Assembly (NCBI RefSeq): GCF_031583145.1
Contig: NZ_CP134050.1
Location: 4,577,501 to 4,641,500, forward strand
Reading direction: 5' to 3'
Length of the DNA: 64,000 bases
Source of the DNA: Brevibacillus brevis
GTDB lineage: Bacteria; Bacillota; Bacilli; Brevibacillales; Brevibacillaceae
Each line of letters opens with the position of its first letter. Within the stretch, counting starts at the first letter, position 1. Below, piece after piece: positions 34,684 to 44,422 of this stretch. A program made the position numbers and the translations under genes. Under the pieces are notes generated by a model that worked only from the letters and a program-made list of their open reading frames with translations, ran no database searches and was not told the DNA's origin.

Positions 34684-35337
34684 TTAAAATTTTTCCGGAA
34701 ACTGTTTGACGATGCCGTCTGTCAGGATGTCCGCCAAATGAATCATATGGATCTCGTTTTTGTCGGTTGCGGCAATATCCGCTTTCCAGTCTCCTTTGAG
34801 GCAGGCAACGACAATTTCCGTAATGAGCTGAAGGTGGGTATACAGCATATCTTGCAGGGTTTTAAACGGCCAGTTCGGATTTGCTGCGCTTAAAAATTTG
34901 GCGATATCGTCGGCGTTTCTATGCCAATCCGCCTCCAGCTTTTTCACATCCGCCTGATTGCCCGCTTTGGCAGCCGCCACAATTTTCCCTGCGATGAGAA
35001 TATGCTCTCTCAGAAGATCAGCCAGCTTATTGCCGGCGGCTTCCCCGTAATAAGGCTTGATCACATTCCCGATGTCCTGCTGGTTCCGCAAAAGCCGGTC
35101 CAATACGTCCTTTTGATCTGCACGGTTCGATATGGCGCTGACAATATAGCTTCTGGTCCATATGGTATGGTCGATCCAAACCTTCTGCATATCCGTTTTC
35201 AGCTGCACCATTTTGGGACTTAGGCAAACCGGATCCTTCTTCCCGCCCTCCTTCGCTTGCACGGATCCTATTTCGGACGTCATGGTAAATATAAGCGCAA
35301 AAGTTAACAGAATCGCCAGCCATCGTTTGTTTTTCAT
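34684..35337 (-). CDS. Secreted helical protein of unknown function
   Basis: A 217-residue protein with a signal peptide (about 1-29, ending VQA). The mature part is mostly helical, and two similar halves can be seen. The first has WIDHTIWTRSYIVSAISNRADQKDVLDRLLRNQQDIG. The second has MLYTHLQLITEIVVACLKGDWKADI. IKPYYGEAAGNKLADLLREHI sits between them. This is a recurring secreted family in Bacillales without assigned function. The ATG at 35337 is preferred because it begins the signal peptide. Transcribed alone. Confidence 0.78.
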   Translation of the reverse strand: MKNKRWLAILLTFALIFTMTSEIGSVQAKEGGKKDPVCLSPKMVQLKTDMQKVWIDHTIWTRSYIVSAISNRADQKDVLDRLLRNQQDIGNVIKPYYGEAAGNKLADLLREHILIAGKIVAAAKAGNQADVKKLEADWHRNADDIAKFLSAANPNWPFKTLQDMLYTHLQLITEIVVACLKGDWKADIAATDKNEIHMIHLADILTDGIVKQFPEKF

Positions 35338-35485
35338 CGTCTTCTGCTCCTCTGTACGTTTTGAAATCAAACAGGCTGTTATATTATGGTTACATTATCC
35401 GATTTTATACAGAGGACTGGGCCGAGCCATAAAGCAGGCTGCCTGCCGGTTGCCTAAGCAGCCGCGTGATGGCCGTGCACACAGT

Positions 35486-35522
35486 AAAAAACCTCCGCTT
35501 GAACGACTCAAGCGGAGGCTGT
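35486..35522 (-). terminator. rbs operon terminator
   Basis: CCTCCGCTTGA and TCAAGCGGAGG form a perfect stem, with TTTTTT following on the minus strand. Confidence 0.88.
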
Positions 35523-35560
35523 ATTTTCAATCATGCTCTTCTATTTGCTTTCCAACAAGC

Positions 35561-36511
35561 TTACTTCTTCGTCACCAGTTCCAGATCAACCGGAATGTTG
35601 GCATCGACTTGCTCGCCTTTGGCGACTTTCAGTGCTGTTTGTACAGCTGTTTCCCCGATCGCAGCAGGTTTTTGGGCGACGGTTGCGCCCATTTTTCCGT
35701 CGTTCACAGCTTTGACAGCATCGTCCGTAGCGTCGAAGCCGACGACGAGGATGTCTTTGCCTGCCGCTTCGATGGCTTGCAGCGCACCCAGGGCCATTTC
35801 GTCGTTGTGGGCGAATACAGCCTGGATGTCTTTGTTTCCTTGCAGGATGTTTTCCATGACGGACAGACCTTTTGCACGGTCGAAGTCAGCCGGCTGGGAA
35901 GCCACCACTTTTACGCCATCTTTGTTGTCGACAGCTTCGTGGAAGCCTTTTCCGCGGTCGCGCGCTGCGGAAGTGCCCGCGATCCCTTGCAGCTCGACGA
36001 TGTTGCCTTTGCCGCCGAGTTTTTCCAGGATGAAGTCGCCTGCCATTTTGCCGCCTTTTGCGTTGTCGGATGCGATGTGGGAAACCACTTTTCCGCCTTC
36101 AGCCGCGCGGTCAACGGTAATGACCGGGATGTTGGCCTTGTTCGCTGCTTCCACCGCCGTCACGATGGCCGCGCTGTCGGTCGGGTTGATCATGATGACA
36201 CTTACTTTTTTCTGGATCAGGTCCTCTACGCCGCTGATTTGTTTCGCGGTGTCATCCTGCGCGTCTACGACGAGCAGCTCTGCGCCCGCTTCTTTTGCAG
36301 CTTTTTCCGCCCCTTCTTTCAAGGAGACGAAGAACGGGTTATTCAATGTGGAGACAGCCAGGCCGATCGTCACTTTGCCGCCTGCGTTTCCACCTGCGTT
36401 GCCTGCCGATTGCTCAGGCGCCTTGTTTTCCAGACTCGAAGAAGTCGAACAGCCTGCCAGTACCCCCAGCGCCAGCGAAGAAGCCAGCACCATTTTCCAA
36501 ACCTTTTTCAT
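35561..36511 (-). CDS. rbsB: Ribose ABC transporter substrate-binding lipoprotein
   Basis: A 316-residue binding protein. It has a lipoprotein signal ending LGVLAGC and a Ser/Ala-rich linker. The type I sugar-binding fold follows: [44 protein letters not shown], and [17 protein letters not shown]. These match RbsB, with ribose-contacting residues in the [12 protein letters not shown] and DATDDA regions. It is the last gene of rbsRKDACB. Confidence 0.93.
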   Translation of the reverse strand: MKKVWKMVLASSLALGVLAGCSTSSSLENKAPEQSAGNAGGNAGGKVTIGLAVSTLNNPFFVSLKEGAEKAAKEAGAELLVVDAQDDTAKQISGVEDLIQKKVSVIMINPTDSAAIVTAVEAANKANIPVITVDRAAEGGKVVSHIASDNAKGGKMAGDFILEKLGGKGNIVELQGIAGTSAARDRGKGFHEAVDNKDGVKVVASQPADFDRAKGLSVMENILQGNKDIQAVFAHNDEMALGALQAIEAAGKDILVVGFDATDDAVKAVNDGKMGATVAQKPAAIGETAVQTALKVAKGEQVDANIPVDLELVTKK

Positions 36512-36544
36512 GCGATTCCATCCTCCTTAATTTCTGCTCTGTTT

Positions 36545-37471
36545 TTATTTATTTGCTTTAGACCGGTCCAAGAGTACTGCGATGAGAATGACTGCCCCTT
36601 TGACTACCGACTGGTAGAAAGAGGAGACGTTCATCAGATTGAGACCGTTATCTAACACACCGATGATCATCGCACCAATCAAGGTACCGACGATCCAGCC
36701 GCGCCCGCCGGACAGGCTCGTGCCGCCAAGAACTACTGCGGCGATCGCGTCGAGCTCATAGGATGTCCCTGCAGTTGGTTGGGCCGAGTTCAGGCGGGAA
36801 GTAAGGATGATCCCGCTGAGTGCCGCGAACAGACCGCTGATCGAATAGACCAGCACTTTTACCTTGCCTGTGCTGATGCCCGACAGCTTGGTCGCTTCCT
36901 CGTTGCTACCGAGCGCGTATACATGCCGCCCGAAAGTCGTATGGCGCAAGATGAAATAGAGAATGGCAAAAGAAACGAGCATCCAGATGACCGGCATCGG
37001 AATTTCCAGGAAGAACCCTTTCCCCAGCAAGGCGAAGTCCTGGTTGAGTCCGGTAATCGGTCTTCCCTCGGTGTAGACGAGGGTCAGTCCGCGGAAAACG
37101 GTCATCGTCGCCAAAGTCCCGATAAACGGAGCAACTTTTCCTTTCGCGACAATCACGCCGTTGATCGCCCCCATGACCACACCGGCGAGCAGGCCGATCA
37201 AGACGGCGAGCCAGGTGTCCATGCCCCCGGTCATCAACCCGGCCGTAATGGCGCTGGAGAGGGCCAGCATGGAGCCGACAGACAGGTCGATCCCGCCAGT
37301 AAGAATGACGAAGGTCATCCCGAAGGCTATCAGCGCGTTGATAGAAATTTGGCGTAACACGTTGAAAATATTGCTGATGGTCAAGAAGTCGCTGTTGATG
37401 ATGGACAGGACGATGACGATCAAGGCGAGCCCGAGAAGCGGGCCCATTTTCTGCAAAACTTTAAACCGCAT
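36545..37471 (-). CDS. rbsC: Ribose ABC transporter permease
   Basis: A 308-residue permease with eight to ten helices. It contains the family signature [22 protein letters not shown] and the cytoplasmic contact region [12 protein letters not shown]. The ATG at 37471 overlaps the end of rbsA. It forms the channel of the ribose importer with RbsA and RbsB. Confidence 0.93.
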   Translation of the reverse strand: MRFKVLQKMGPLLGLALIVIVLSIINSDFLTISNIFNVLRQISINALIAFGMTFVILTGGIDLSVGSMLALSSAITAGLMTGGMDTWLAVLIGLLAGVVMGAINGVIVAKGKVAPFIGTLATMTVFRGLTLVYTEGRPITGLNQDFALLGKGFFLEIPMPVIWMLVSFAILYFILRHTTFGRHVYALGSNEEATKLSGISTGKVKVLVYSISGLFAALSGIILTSRLNSAQPTAGTSYELDAIAAVVLGGTSLSGGRGWIVGTLIGAMIIGVLDNGLNLMNVSSFYQSVVKGAVILIAVLLDRSKANK

Positions 37472-38966
37472 GGCTAGTCCCTCCCGTCGCCGCATACATA
37501 ATCAATTCCTGTGTAGCTTCCTCGCGGGTAAACTCACCGGTGATGCGGCCTTCGTGCATCACCAGCACGCGGTCGCTCATTCCCAGTACCTCCGGCAGCT
37601 CCGATGAGATCATCAGGATGGCCACCCCTTCCTGCGCGAGTCGATTCATGATGTCGTAAATTTCCTTTTTCGCGCCGATGTCCACCCCGCGCGTCGGCTC
37701 GTCCAAGATCAGGATTTTCGGTCGGGTCGCCAGCCATTTGCCGATGACGACCTTTTGCTGATTCCCGCCGGACAGCGATCCCACGATCTGCTCCCCGCCA
37801 GCCGTCTTGATGAACAGGCGGGAAATCGCGTCGTCTGCCAGCGCCTGCTCCTTGCCTGGCTGCATGACGCCCAGCGACGAGACTTTCTCCAGATTGGGCA
37901 AGGAGATGTTTTCCCGCACCGAGAGCGAAAGAACCAGCCCTTCCTCTTTGCGGTCCTCCGTCACGAGGGCGATCCCGGCCGAGATGGCGTCGATCGGCTT
38001 CGTGACACGAATGGGCTTTCCGTCCACGTAAATTTGCCCTTCCCGTACCTTCTCCAGACCGAACAGCGCTTTGGCCATCTCCGTGCGCCCCGCGCCCATC
38101 AGGCCGGCCACTCCGACGATCTCGCCGCTTTTCACGGTAAACGAGATGTCCGACAGCTTGCCTTTGACGCTCAAATGCTCGACGCGCAGCCGCTCTTCGC
38201 CCCACTTGACGTCTGCTTTCGGGAAGCGGTCGGTGATTTCGCGGCCGACCATCATTTTCACCAGTTCATCCATATCGGTATGAGCGGTCTCGACCGTTCC
38301 CACGTATTGGCCATCGCGAAGCACCGTGATCCGGTCGCTCACCTGGAAAATTTCCTCCATCCGGTGCGAGATGTAGATCATGCCGACGCCCTTTTCCTTG
38401 AGCGACGCGATTACTTCGAACAGGGCGTCGATTTCCCGATTGGTCAAGGCCGCTGTCGGCTCGTCCAAAACGAGAATGTCTGCCTGCATCGAAAGCGCTT
38501 TCGCGATCTCGATCATCTGCTGCTGCCCGACGGACAACTCGCCGACCGGCGTATCGGGATCAAGGCTGATCGCCAGCTGGTCCAGCCAGCGCTTCGTCTC
38601 CTTCCGCATCCTGCCCCAGTTGACGAACCCCGACTTGCCGTACGTATACTCGCGGCCCAGAAAAATGTTTTCCATGACGGTCAGATGCGGAATCAGGTTC
38701 AACTCCTGGTGGATGATCGCAATCCCGCGGCTGGCAGCGATGTCAGGCGTCATTTTCTCCTGCACCTCGCCTTTGACGACGATCGTTCCCGCATCCCGCT
38801 CGTAAATGCCCCCGAGGATTTTCATCAGCGTGGATTTGCCTGCTCCATTCTCCCCCATCAAGGCGACCAGCTCGCCGCCCTTCAGGTTCAGCTGGACATC
38901 GCTCAGCACCTTGACCCCCGGGAACGACTTGCTGATTCCTTTCATCTCCAATAGGAATGCTGACAT
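37461..38966 (-). CDS. rbsA: Ribose ABC transporter ATPase (two nucleotide-binding domains)
   Basis: A 501-residue sugar importer ATPase of the duplicated type. Domain one has a canonical Walker [10 protein letters not shown], signature LSVGQQQ and Walker [14 protein letters not shown]. Domain two has the degenerate Walker [10 protein letters not shown] with signature LSGGNQQK and [12 protein letters not shown], as usual for RbsA, where only the first site hydrolyses ATP well. It lies between rbsD and rbsC. Confidence 0.94.
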   Translation of the reverse strand: MSAFLLEMKGISKSFPGVKVLSDVQLNLKGGELVALMGENGAGKSTLMKILGGIYERDAGTIVVKGEVQEKMTPDIAASRGIAIIHQELNLIPHLTVMENIFLGREYTYGKSGFVNWGRMRKETKRWLDQLAISLDPDTPVGELSVGQQQMIEIAKALSMQADILVLDEPTAALTNREIDALFEVIASLKEKGVGMIYISHRMEEIFQVSDRITVLRDGQYVGTVETAHTDMDELVKMMVGREITDRFPKADVKWGEERLRVEHLSVKGKLSDISFTVKSGEIVGVAGLMGAGRTEMAKALFGLEKVREGQIYVDGKPIRVTKPIDAISAGIALVTEDRKEEGLVLSLSVRENISLPNLEKVSSLGVMQPGKEQALADDAISRLFIKTAGGEQIVGSLSGGNQQKVVIGKWLATRPKILILDEPTRGVDIGAKKEIYDIMNRLAQEGVAILMISSELPEVLGMSDRVLVMHEGRITGEFTREEATQELIMYAATGGTSHAV

Positions 38967-38994
38967 GTACTCTCCCTCCCTTCGCTATGCGTTT

Positions 38995-39390
38995 TTAGAA
39001 CGTCACGCCTGCTTGCAGGATCACATTCGCATAGGGCGTGCACTCGCCCGTGCGAATGATGGCTTTGGCTTCTTTCGTCAGCTCTTTGAACTCTTCGTGA
39101 CCGACGCTGGACAGATCCGCTCCCGCCAATGTCCCTTCCAGGCGGGCCAGCGCCGCGGGCTGAGCCGTCTTCAGCTCATCGGCGAATATCGCCCGTTCGA
39201 CCTGCATCTCGGTCAAAACCGCTTCCAGCACGTCAAAAAACGAGGGCAGCCCGGGAACGACAGCCAGATCGATGCGGGTCACCTGATCCGGAATCGGCAG
39301 GCCGGCGTCGCAAATGACGATCCGGTCCGTATGTCCCAGCCGGCTGATGACCGACGAGATTTCGCTATTCAAAATGCCTAGTTTTTTCAT
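38995..39390 (-). CDS. rbsD: D-ribose pyranase
   Basis: A 131-residue enzyme that interconverts the pyranose and furanose forms of ribose so that RbsK can phosphorylate it. The catalytic histidine is His20 in LGHTDRIVICDAGLPIP, and the C-terminal GECTPYANVIL motif is intact. The start is the ATG at 39390 (MKKLGILNSEIS). It sits 10 bases after rbsK. Confidence 0.94.
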   Translation of the reverse strand: MKKLGILNSEISSVISRLGHTDRIVICDAGLPIPDQVTRIDLAVVPGLPSFFDVLEAVLTEMQVERAIFADELKTAQPAALARLEGTLAGADLSSVGHEEFKELTKEAKAIIRTGECTPYANVILQAGVTF

Positions 39391-39400
39391 GATGCTCCCC

Positions 39401-40318
39401 CTACTCTGCGGTGAATTCCTCAACTTGTGCGAGGGTCGGCATGCCTGCTTGCGCGCCGAGCTTGGTTACGGCAAGCGCTGCCACTTTGGTTGCGAATGCC
39501 ACTGCATCGCCTACTGCGGCTCCGCTGGCCAGCGCGTAGGAAAATCCGGCATTGAAGGAATCTCCCGCACCTGTCGTGTCGACCACGGTCACCCGGTGGC
39601 ATGGGACTGAGCCGGATTCGCCTTGCGCCGTCAGATAAGCGGCCCCTTTGGAGCCCAACGTCGTCACGACGGTGCCTACCCCTTTTTGCAGCAAGGCTGT
39701 CATCGCCTCTTCCAGCTTCGCATCTGCTCCGGTCTGGGCCAGCAGGTAGAGCTCGGACTCGTTTGGGATGAGCACATCCACATTCCGCAAGAGCTCGTCC
39801 GGCAGTACGCGAGCCGGTGCCGGGTTGAGGACGACGGTCTTGCCCAGCTCCTTCGCCTTGGCAGCGGCGTACACTACCGTCTCCAGCGGGATTTCCAGCT
39901 GCAGGAGGACGACGTCAGCCTGGGCGATCTTCTGTTCAAAGAGGTCGATGTCGGCCGGTGTGACCTGCCCGTTGGCCCCGGCGACGAAGATGATCTGGTT
40001 GTCTCCCTGGGACAGCACGATCGAGGCGATGCCGGTGTGGATGTCCGCCAAGGTTTTGACCGCTTCCATGTCGATGCCTTCCTGCTTCAGCGCAGACAGC
40101 AGCTCTCCGCCGAAGGCATCGCCGCCAACCGCGCCAAGCATCGCTGTTTTCGCTCCCAGACGGGCCGAAGCTACGGCCTGGTTGGCGCCCTTTCCCCCCG
40201 GGATAAAGTGGACCTGATTTCCTTGAACGGTCTCGCCCATTTGCGGCGGACGATCCGCCTCGACGACGAGATCCATATTCAAACTGCCGATAACGACAAC
40301 CTGTGGCGTTTTTTTCAC
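39401..40318 (-). CDS. rbsK: Ribokinase
   Basis: A 305-residue PfkB-family kinase converting ribose to ribose 5-phosphate. N-terminal VVIGSLNMDLVVEADRPPQMGETVQG and GGKGANQAVASARLG are the sugar-binding signature. The anion-hole/catalytic motif DTTGAGDSFNAGF (Asp base) is near residue 250. It is the second gene of the operon, 15 bases after rbsR. Confidence 0.94.
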   Translation of the reverse strand: MKKTPQVVVIGSLNMDLVVEADRPPQMGETVQGNQVHFIPGGKGANQAVASARLGAKTAMLGAVGGDAFGGELLSALKQEGIDMEAVKTLADIHTGIASIVLSQGDNQIIFVAGANGQVTPADIDLFEQKIAQADVVLLQLEIPLETVVYAAAKAKELGKTVVLNPAPARVLPDELLRNVDVLIPNESELYLLAQTGADAKLEEAMTALLQKGVGTVVTTLGSKGAAYLTAQGESGSVPCHRVTVVDTTGAGDSFNAGFSYALASGAAVGDAVAFATKVAALAVTKLGAQAGMPTLAQVEEFTAE

Positions 40319-40333
40319 GTGTTCTCTCTCCTT

Positions 40334-41326
40334 TTACCGTCTCGTGGAATCCCGGACGATCAATTCCACGTCCAATTCGTACAGCCTGGCTTCCGTGACG
40401 CCTGATTCGATCTTCTCGATCAGGACTTTGGCGGCCAGAGAGCCCATGTCATAGTTCGGCTGCGCGACCGTGGACAGCTCCGGCTGGGTAATTTCCGTCA
40501 GGCTGATGCCGTCAAAGCCGATCAACGCCACGTCTTCCGGAACGCGCACGCCCATCTGGTAGAGCCCTTTCAGCGCGCCGATTGCCATCAGGTCATTGCC
40601 GCAAAAGATTCCGTCCACGTCGGGATGCTTGGCAAACAGCTCTTTTACAGCCGCCAGCCCGCCGTCCATCCGGAAGTGCCCCGGCACCATCAGGCTGGGC
40701 GTGTACCACGGAAAGTGGAGCACCGACTCTTCGTAGCCGAGCATCCGCTTTTTGGCGGTAATCAGCTCCTGAGGCCCGTAGATATGGGCGATCTTTTTGC
40801 AGCCGAGCTCGAGAAGGTGCCGGACAGCCAGCTTGGCTCCCTCGTAGTTGCGGGAGCGGATGACGCTGCACGATTGCCTAGTCGGCGCCCGGTCCAGCAC
40901 CACGAGCGGGATGTTGTTCCGATGCATCTGCTCGACGTCGTCCTGGCCCAGCGTGTTGGACGCGAAGATGATGCCGTCGATGTATTTTTTTCGCAGCATC
41001 TCGATGTACGAGCGTTCCTTTTGTCCCTGATCGTCCGAGTTGCACAGGATGACCGTAAAGCCGTGCTGCTTCGCGACGTCTTCCACGCCCCTGGCGATCT
41101 CGGGAAAAAACGGGTTGGCGATATCGGGCAGGATGAGGGCGATCGTCCCTGTCTGCTTCCCCGCCAGCCCTCGCGCCACCGCATTCGGCTCGTAGTTGAG
41201 CTGTTCGATCGCCCTCGCGACCTTTTGCTCTGTATCCTTGTTGACGTATCCGTTTTTGTTGAGGACCCGTGATACCGTAGCTACGGAGACCCCCGCCAGC
41301 TTGGCTACGTCCCGAATAGTCGCCAT
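40334..41326 (-). CDS. rbsR: LacI-family ribose operon repressor
   Basis: A 330-residue regulator. The helix-turn-helix and hinge (ATIRDVAKLAGVSVATVSRVLNKNGYV, NYEPNAVARGLAG) are at residues 2-60, and the sugar-sensing domain covers 60-330. It heads the operon it should control. Two palindromes with a central CG typical of LacI operators lie between its start and the promoter, so it is likely autoregulated and induced by ribose. Confidence 0.92.
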   Translation of the reverse strand: MATIRDVAKLAGVSVATVSRVLNKNGYVNKDTEQKVARAIEQLNYEPNAVARGLAGKQTGTIALILPDIANPFFPEIARGVEDVAKQHGFTVILCNSDDQGQKERSYIEMLRKKYIDGIIFASNTLGQDDVEQMHRNNIPLVVLDRAPTRQSCSVIRSRNYEGAKLAVRHLLELGCKKIAHIYGPQELITAKKRMLGYEESVLHFPWYTPSLMVPGHFRMDGGLAAVKELFAKHPDVDGIFCGNDLMAIGALKGLYQMGVRVPEDVALIGFDGISLTEITQPELSTVAQPNYDMGSLAAKVLIEKIESGVTEARLYELDVELIVRDSTRR

Positions 41327-41347
41327 GCCTGTTTCACCGACTCTCTT

Positions 41348-41367
41348 ATGTGTAACCGGTTACACAT
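41348..41367. promoter_or_regulatory. RbsR operator 2 (perfect palindrome), also cre-like
   Basis: ATGTGTAACCGGTTACACAT is a 20-base perfect palindrome. Its core TGTAACCGGTTACA also satisfies the CcpA cre consensus TGWNANCGNTNWCA, so both regulators could use it. Confidence 0.8.
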
Positions 41368-41402
41368 CCTCCCAAAAAAGTGAATGATCGAGGACGTCAT
41401 TC

Positions 41403-41420
41403 ATGTGTAACCGGTTCCAT
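41403..41420. promoter_or_regulatory. RbsR operator 1
   Basis: ATGTGTAACCGGTTCCAT is a near-palindrome matching operator 2 except for the last arm. It lies about 11 bases downstream of the -10, where a repressor would block initiation. Confidence 0.75.
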
Positions 41421-41430
41421 GTTTGATTTC

Positions 41431-41460
41431 ACTATACTCCCGCAGAAAAAAATCTGTCAA
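41431..41460 (-). promoter_or_regulatory. rbs operon promoter
   Basis: On the minus strand a perfect TTGACA (41455-41460) and TATAGT (41431-41436) are 18 bases apart. Operators 1 and 2 follow downstream. Confidence 0.85.
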
Positions 41461-41529
41461 GGCTTTCTGTTCGGTTCGTGTAAAAGAAATTGCTGGAGGG
41501 GATTCTACCGCGGCAAATGGACCCAAGCA

Positions 41530-41567
41530 AAAAGGCAGCCTAAACGTCGCCGTTTAGACTGCCTTGT
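41530..41567 (-). terminator. Terminator after nagA
   Basis: AAGGCAGTCTAAACG and CGTTTAGGCTGCCTT pair over 14 of 15 positions, with T-tracts on both strands. Confidence 0.88.
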
Positions 41568-41584
41568 TTTTTCTTCCTGCCTGT

Positions 41585-42757
41585 TCAAGCCTGTCCGGCG
41601 CGATAAACTTCCTTCCCGGCCACAAAGGTCGACTGCACCGTAAAATCTTTGCCAAGCACGACGATGTCCGCATCAAAGCCTGCTGCCAGACGGCCTTTGC
41701 GATCAGCGATGCCGAGGATCGTCGCCGGAGTGAGAGAGGCCATCTCCACAGCTTCCGGCACGGGCACGCCGCTCAAGGTCACCATGTTGCCCACGGCTCG
41801 GTTCAAGGTCAAGATGCTCCCTGCCAGCGTCCCGTCTGCGAGCTTGGCTTCCGCTCCGTGGACGTGCACTTCCTGGCCGCCCAGATCGTAGGACCCGTCC
41901 CCCAAAGCAGCCGCGCGCATGGAGTCGCTGACCAGCGCGAGCTTGCCCGCCGATTTCACCCGGTACAGTATTTTCATGACGGCCGGGTGCACATGGATGC
42001 CGTCCGCGATCAGCTCCGTGCTCAGCTGCTCGTGGTACATCGCGGCTCCCACCACGCCGGGCTCGCGATGATGCAGGCCGGTCATGGCATTGAAGCAGTG
42101 AGTGAAATGGCGAACGCCGGCATCGACCGCGTCTGCCGCCTGGGCAAAGGTCGCACCCGTGTGCCCGGCCGATACGACGACGCCTCGCTCCTTCAGCCAG
42201 GCGATCGCCTCAAGCGCTTCCGGCTGCTCGGGCGCGATCGTGACGACTTTGATCAAGCCGTCTGCCAGCTCGTACAGCCGTCGTACTTCCTCCAGCTTTG
42301 GCAAGGCAATATTTTCTTCTTTTTGTGCTCCTTTATAGCGCGGATTGATCCACGGCCCTTCCAGGTGGATGCCGGCGACCTCTGCACCCGGCAGTCCTGC
42401 CCGGCTGTTTCGGGCGATGTTTTGCAGCACGGTCTCCAGCTGCGCGTATGGAGCCGTCATGGTCGTCGCCAAAAAAGCCGTGACCCCAAATCGCGTCAAT
42501 GCGCGTGAGATGGACTGAAGCGATTCGGGCGTGCCGTCCATCGTATCGTGACCTTCGATGCCGTGCATGTGCATATCGACAAAGCCCGGGCAGATCCATC
42601 CGTCGCCTGCTTCGATGATCTCTTCAGGCAAGCTTCCCGTATACGCATCTGCGTCGCCCGCGTACTGGATCGATCCGTCCACTGCGACGACCAGTGCGTT
42701 TTCGATCGCCTGCCCGTCCACAATAGCCGTCCCTTTCAAGGCAATTGCTTGATTCAT
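41585..42757 (-). CDS. nagA: N-acetylglucosamine-6-phosphate deacetylase
   Basis: A 390-residue amidohydrolase that removes acetate from GlcNAc-6-P in amino-sugar and cell-wall recycling. The metal motif HMHGIEGHDTMDGT is near residue 60, followed by HLEGPWINPRYKGAQ (Glu ligand), SAGHTGA and HCFNAM (His ligands), and VSDSMRA (catalytic Asp). nagB and a GntR-type NagR are not adjacent. Instead the gene ends an operon with a GNAT, a nitronate monooxygenase and a VOC-NUDIX fusion, which is an unusual context. Confidence 0.93.
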   Translation of the reverse strand: MNQAIALKGTAIVDGQAIENALVVAVDGSIQYAGDADAYTGSLPEEIIEAGDGWICPGFVDMHMHGIEGHDTMDGTPESLQSISRALTRFGVTAFLATTMTAPYAQLETVLQNIARNSRAGLPGAEVAGIHLEGPWINPRYKGAQKEENIALPKLEEVRRLYELADGLIKVVTIAPEQPEALEAIAWLKERGVVVSAGHTGATFAQAADAVDAGVRHFTHCFNAMTGLHHREPGVVGAAMYHEQLSTELIADGIHVHPAVMKILYRVKSAGKLALVSDSMRAAALGDGSYDLGGQEVHVHGAEAKLADGTLAGSILTLNRAVGNMVTLSGVPVPEAVEMASLTPATILGIADRKGRLAAGFDADIVVLGKDFTVQSTFVAGKEVYRAGQA

Positions 42758-42814
42758 GTTGATTCCCTCCGTTACCTGCCTGTGTACAGCTCCCAGCCAT
42801 TCGCTGCCTCTTCG

Positions 42815-43309
42815 CTATTCCTCCAGTCGTTTTTCCAGCTCCAGCTCATCGCGCAGCGGAATCCCGTCCTCACCGACCAGAGGAATGGACGGCTTCGCCT
42901 TCCTCGCCATATCGACTGCACGGCGGTGGACGCAGGCGAGCTCGTACCCGCGCTTTTGGTAGAAGCGCAGCGCGTTCAGATTGTCATTGGTCGTCAGCAG
43001 CCAGATGCGGGTCACCTGGTTCTGGCGCGCCTCTTCCTCCGCCGCCTTCATCAAAGCGGTGCCGATGCCGAGCCCTTCCCGCAAGCTGTCCAGGGACACG
43101 ATTTGCCGCTCCCCCGCCGCGTCACAGTAAGTAAGAAGCCCGACCACGCGGCCATCCTCCCAGGCGGCAAACCCAGGCAATTCTCCACAATTGAACTGCT
43201 GGTTTCGCGCTCCGTACACCATCACCTGGCCGCCCCAGTGCTCCGCAAAAAACTCCGGCAGCCACATGCGGTCTTCCTCGCCAAGCCTGCCGATCTTCCA
43301 TTGGCTCAT
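42815..43309 (-). CDS. GNAT-family N-acetyltransferase
   Basis: A 164-residue acetyltransferase. The acetyl-CoA loop is SLREGLGIGTALMKAAEEEAR (motif A, about residues 92-112), followed by TRIWLLTTNDNLNALRFYQKRGYELACVH (motif B, Asn and Tyr positions intact). The substrate is unknown. It lies 12 bases after the nitronate monooxygenase and 57 before nagA on the same strand. Confidence 0.9.
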   Translation of the reverse strand: MSQWKIGRLGEEDRMWLPEFFAEHWGGQVMVYGARNQQFNCGELPGFAAWEDGRVVGLLTYCDAAGERQIVSLDSLREGLGIGTALMKAAEEEARQNQVTRIWLLTTNDNLNALRFYQKRGYELACVHRRAVDMARKAKPSIPLVGEDGIPLRDELELEKRLEE

Positions 43310-43321
43310 GGTCCTCTCCTC

Positions 43322-44392
43322 CTAGCACATGCCGCGGCATACCCGTTCGGTCTCTGCTACCAGCTGCCGCACGAGCTCTCCCGCGCTGACTTCCCTGCTG
43401 AGCGAAGCGGCCTGGCCTGCCCACATGGACAAGTACTCGCCTTTTCCCTGCTTGGCGGCTGCCGAGCGGATGTCCCGAGTAAGGGCGTTCTGGACAGGGT
43501 ACGGCGGCAGCTCGCTGTCGTGCGGATCCAAACGCCTCATGAATTCGTTCTCGATCCCTCTGGCCGATTTGCCGGAAAAGGCGCGGGTGATCACGGTCCC
43601 CTCGTCGCTCGCTTCCCGGATAGCGCGCTTGTGCTCTGGATGGGCTCCGCTCTCCCCGCAGGTCAAAAAGGCGGTTCCCAGCTGTACGGCCCCGGCGCCC
43701 AATGCAAACGCTGCGGCAATTCCCCGACCGTCCATGATTCCTCCCGCAGCAATCACGGGGATCTTTACCCGATCGACGATCTGCGGAACCAGCGCCATCG
43801 TACCTACGAGATTGCTGGGGGAATCCGGCAAAAAGGAACCGCGGTGTCCTCCCGCCTCGCTGCCCTGCGCCGTCACCATGTCGACCCCGCTCGCTTCCAG
43901 CGCCACAGCCTCCCGTACCGTCGTAGCCGTACCGATCACCGTCGTGCCCAGACGCTTCAGCTCCTCCAGCCAGCGCTGCTCAAGCACGCCAAACGTAAAG
44001 CTGAAGACGGGCACCTTCTCCTCCACCACAACGGCCATCTGCTCCTCAAACGGCTCCGTATAGCGAGTCACCACGGGATCCGCAGGAATGCCAAGCTGCT
44101 CCCGGAACTCGTTCATCACCTTGGCCACAGGAGCAGCGACGGGCTGGCTCGCGTCAAATGGCTCCGGGATGAAAAGGTTGATCCCAAACGGCTTGTCGGT
44201 CAGCTCCCGGATCGCCCGGATCGCATCGCGGATCTGCCCCGGGCTCATATACGCCGCGCCCAGGGTGCCGAGACCGCCGGCAGCGGAAACAGCGGCAACC
44301 AGTTCCACAGTCGTCGGACCGCCGGCCATCCCCGCTTGAATAATGGGCCATTGTATCTGCAATCGAGCTGTGATCGGATTGTCCTTCCACAT
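43322..44392 (-). CDS. Nitronate monooxygenase family flavoprotein (second copy)
   Basis: A 356-residue paralog of the protein at 20188-21276. It has PIIQAGMAGGPTTVELVAAVSAAGGLG at the N-terminus, AQGSEAGGHRGSFL with the candidate catalytic His, and PVIAAGGIMDGRGIAAAFALGAGAVQLGTAF at the phosphate-binding site. This copy has the window's usual higher G+C, unlike the first. The start is the ATG at 44392 (MWKDNPITAR) or 44404. It is in an operon with a VOC-NUDIX protein upstream. Confidence 0.9.
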   Translation of the reverse strand: MWKDNPITARLQIQWPIIQAGMAGGPTTVELVAAVSAAGGLGTLGAAYMSPGQIRDAIRAIRELTDKPFGINLFIPEPFDASQPVAAPVAKVMNEFREQLGIPADPVVTRYTEPFEEQMAVVVEEKVPVFSFTFGVLEQRWLEELKRLGTTVIGTATTVREAVALEASGVDMVTAQGSEAGGHRGSFLPDSPSNLVGTMALVPQIVDRVKIPVIAAGGIMDGRGIAAAFALGAGAVQLGTAFLTCGESGAHPEHKRAIREASDEGTVITRAFSGKSARGIENEFMRRLDPHDSELPPYPVQNALTRDIRSAAAKQGKGEYLSMWAGQAASLSREVSAGELVRQLVAETERVCRGMC

Positions 44393-44422
44393 GTTCCATC
44401 CCACTCCCTTGTTTGGTAGATG

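Noticed and set aside
42548..44419. 623-codon plus-strand frame
   Set aside because: Antisense to GNAT and nitronate monooxygenase genes with clear catalytic motifs.
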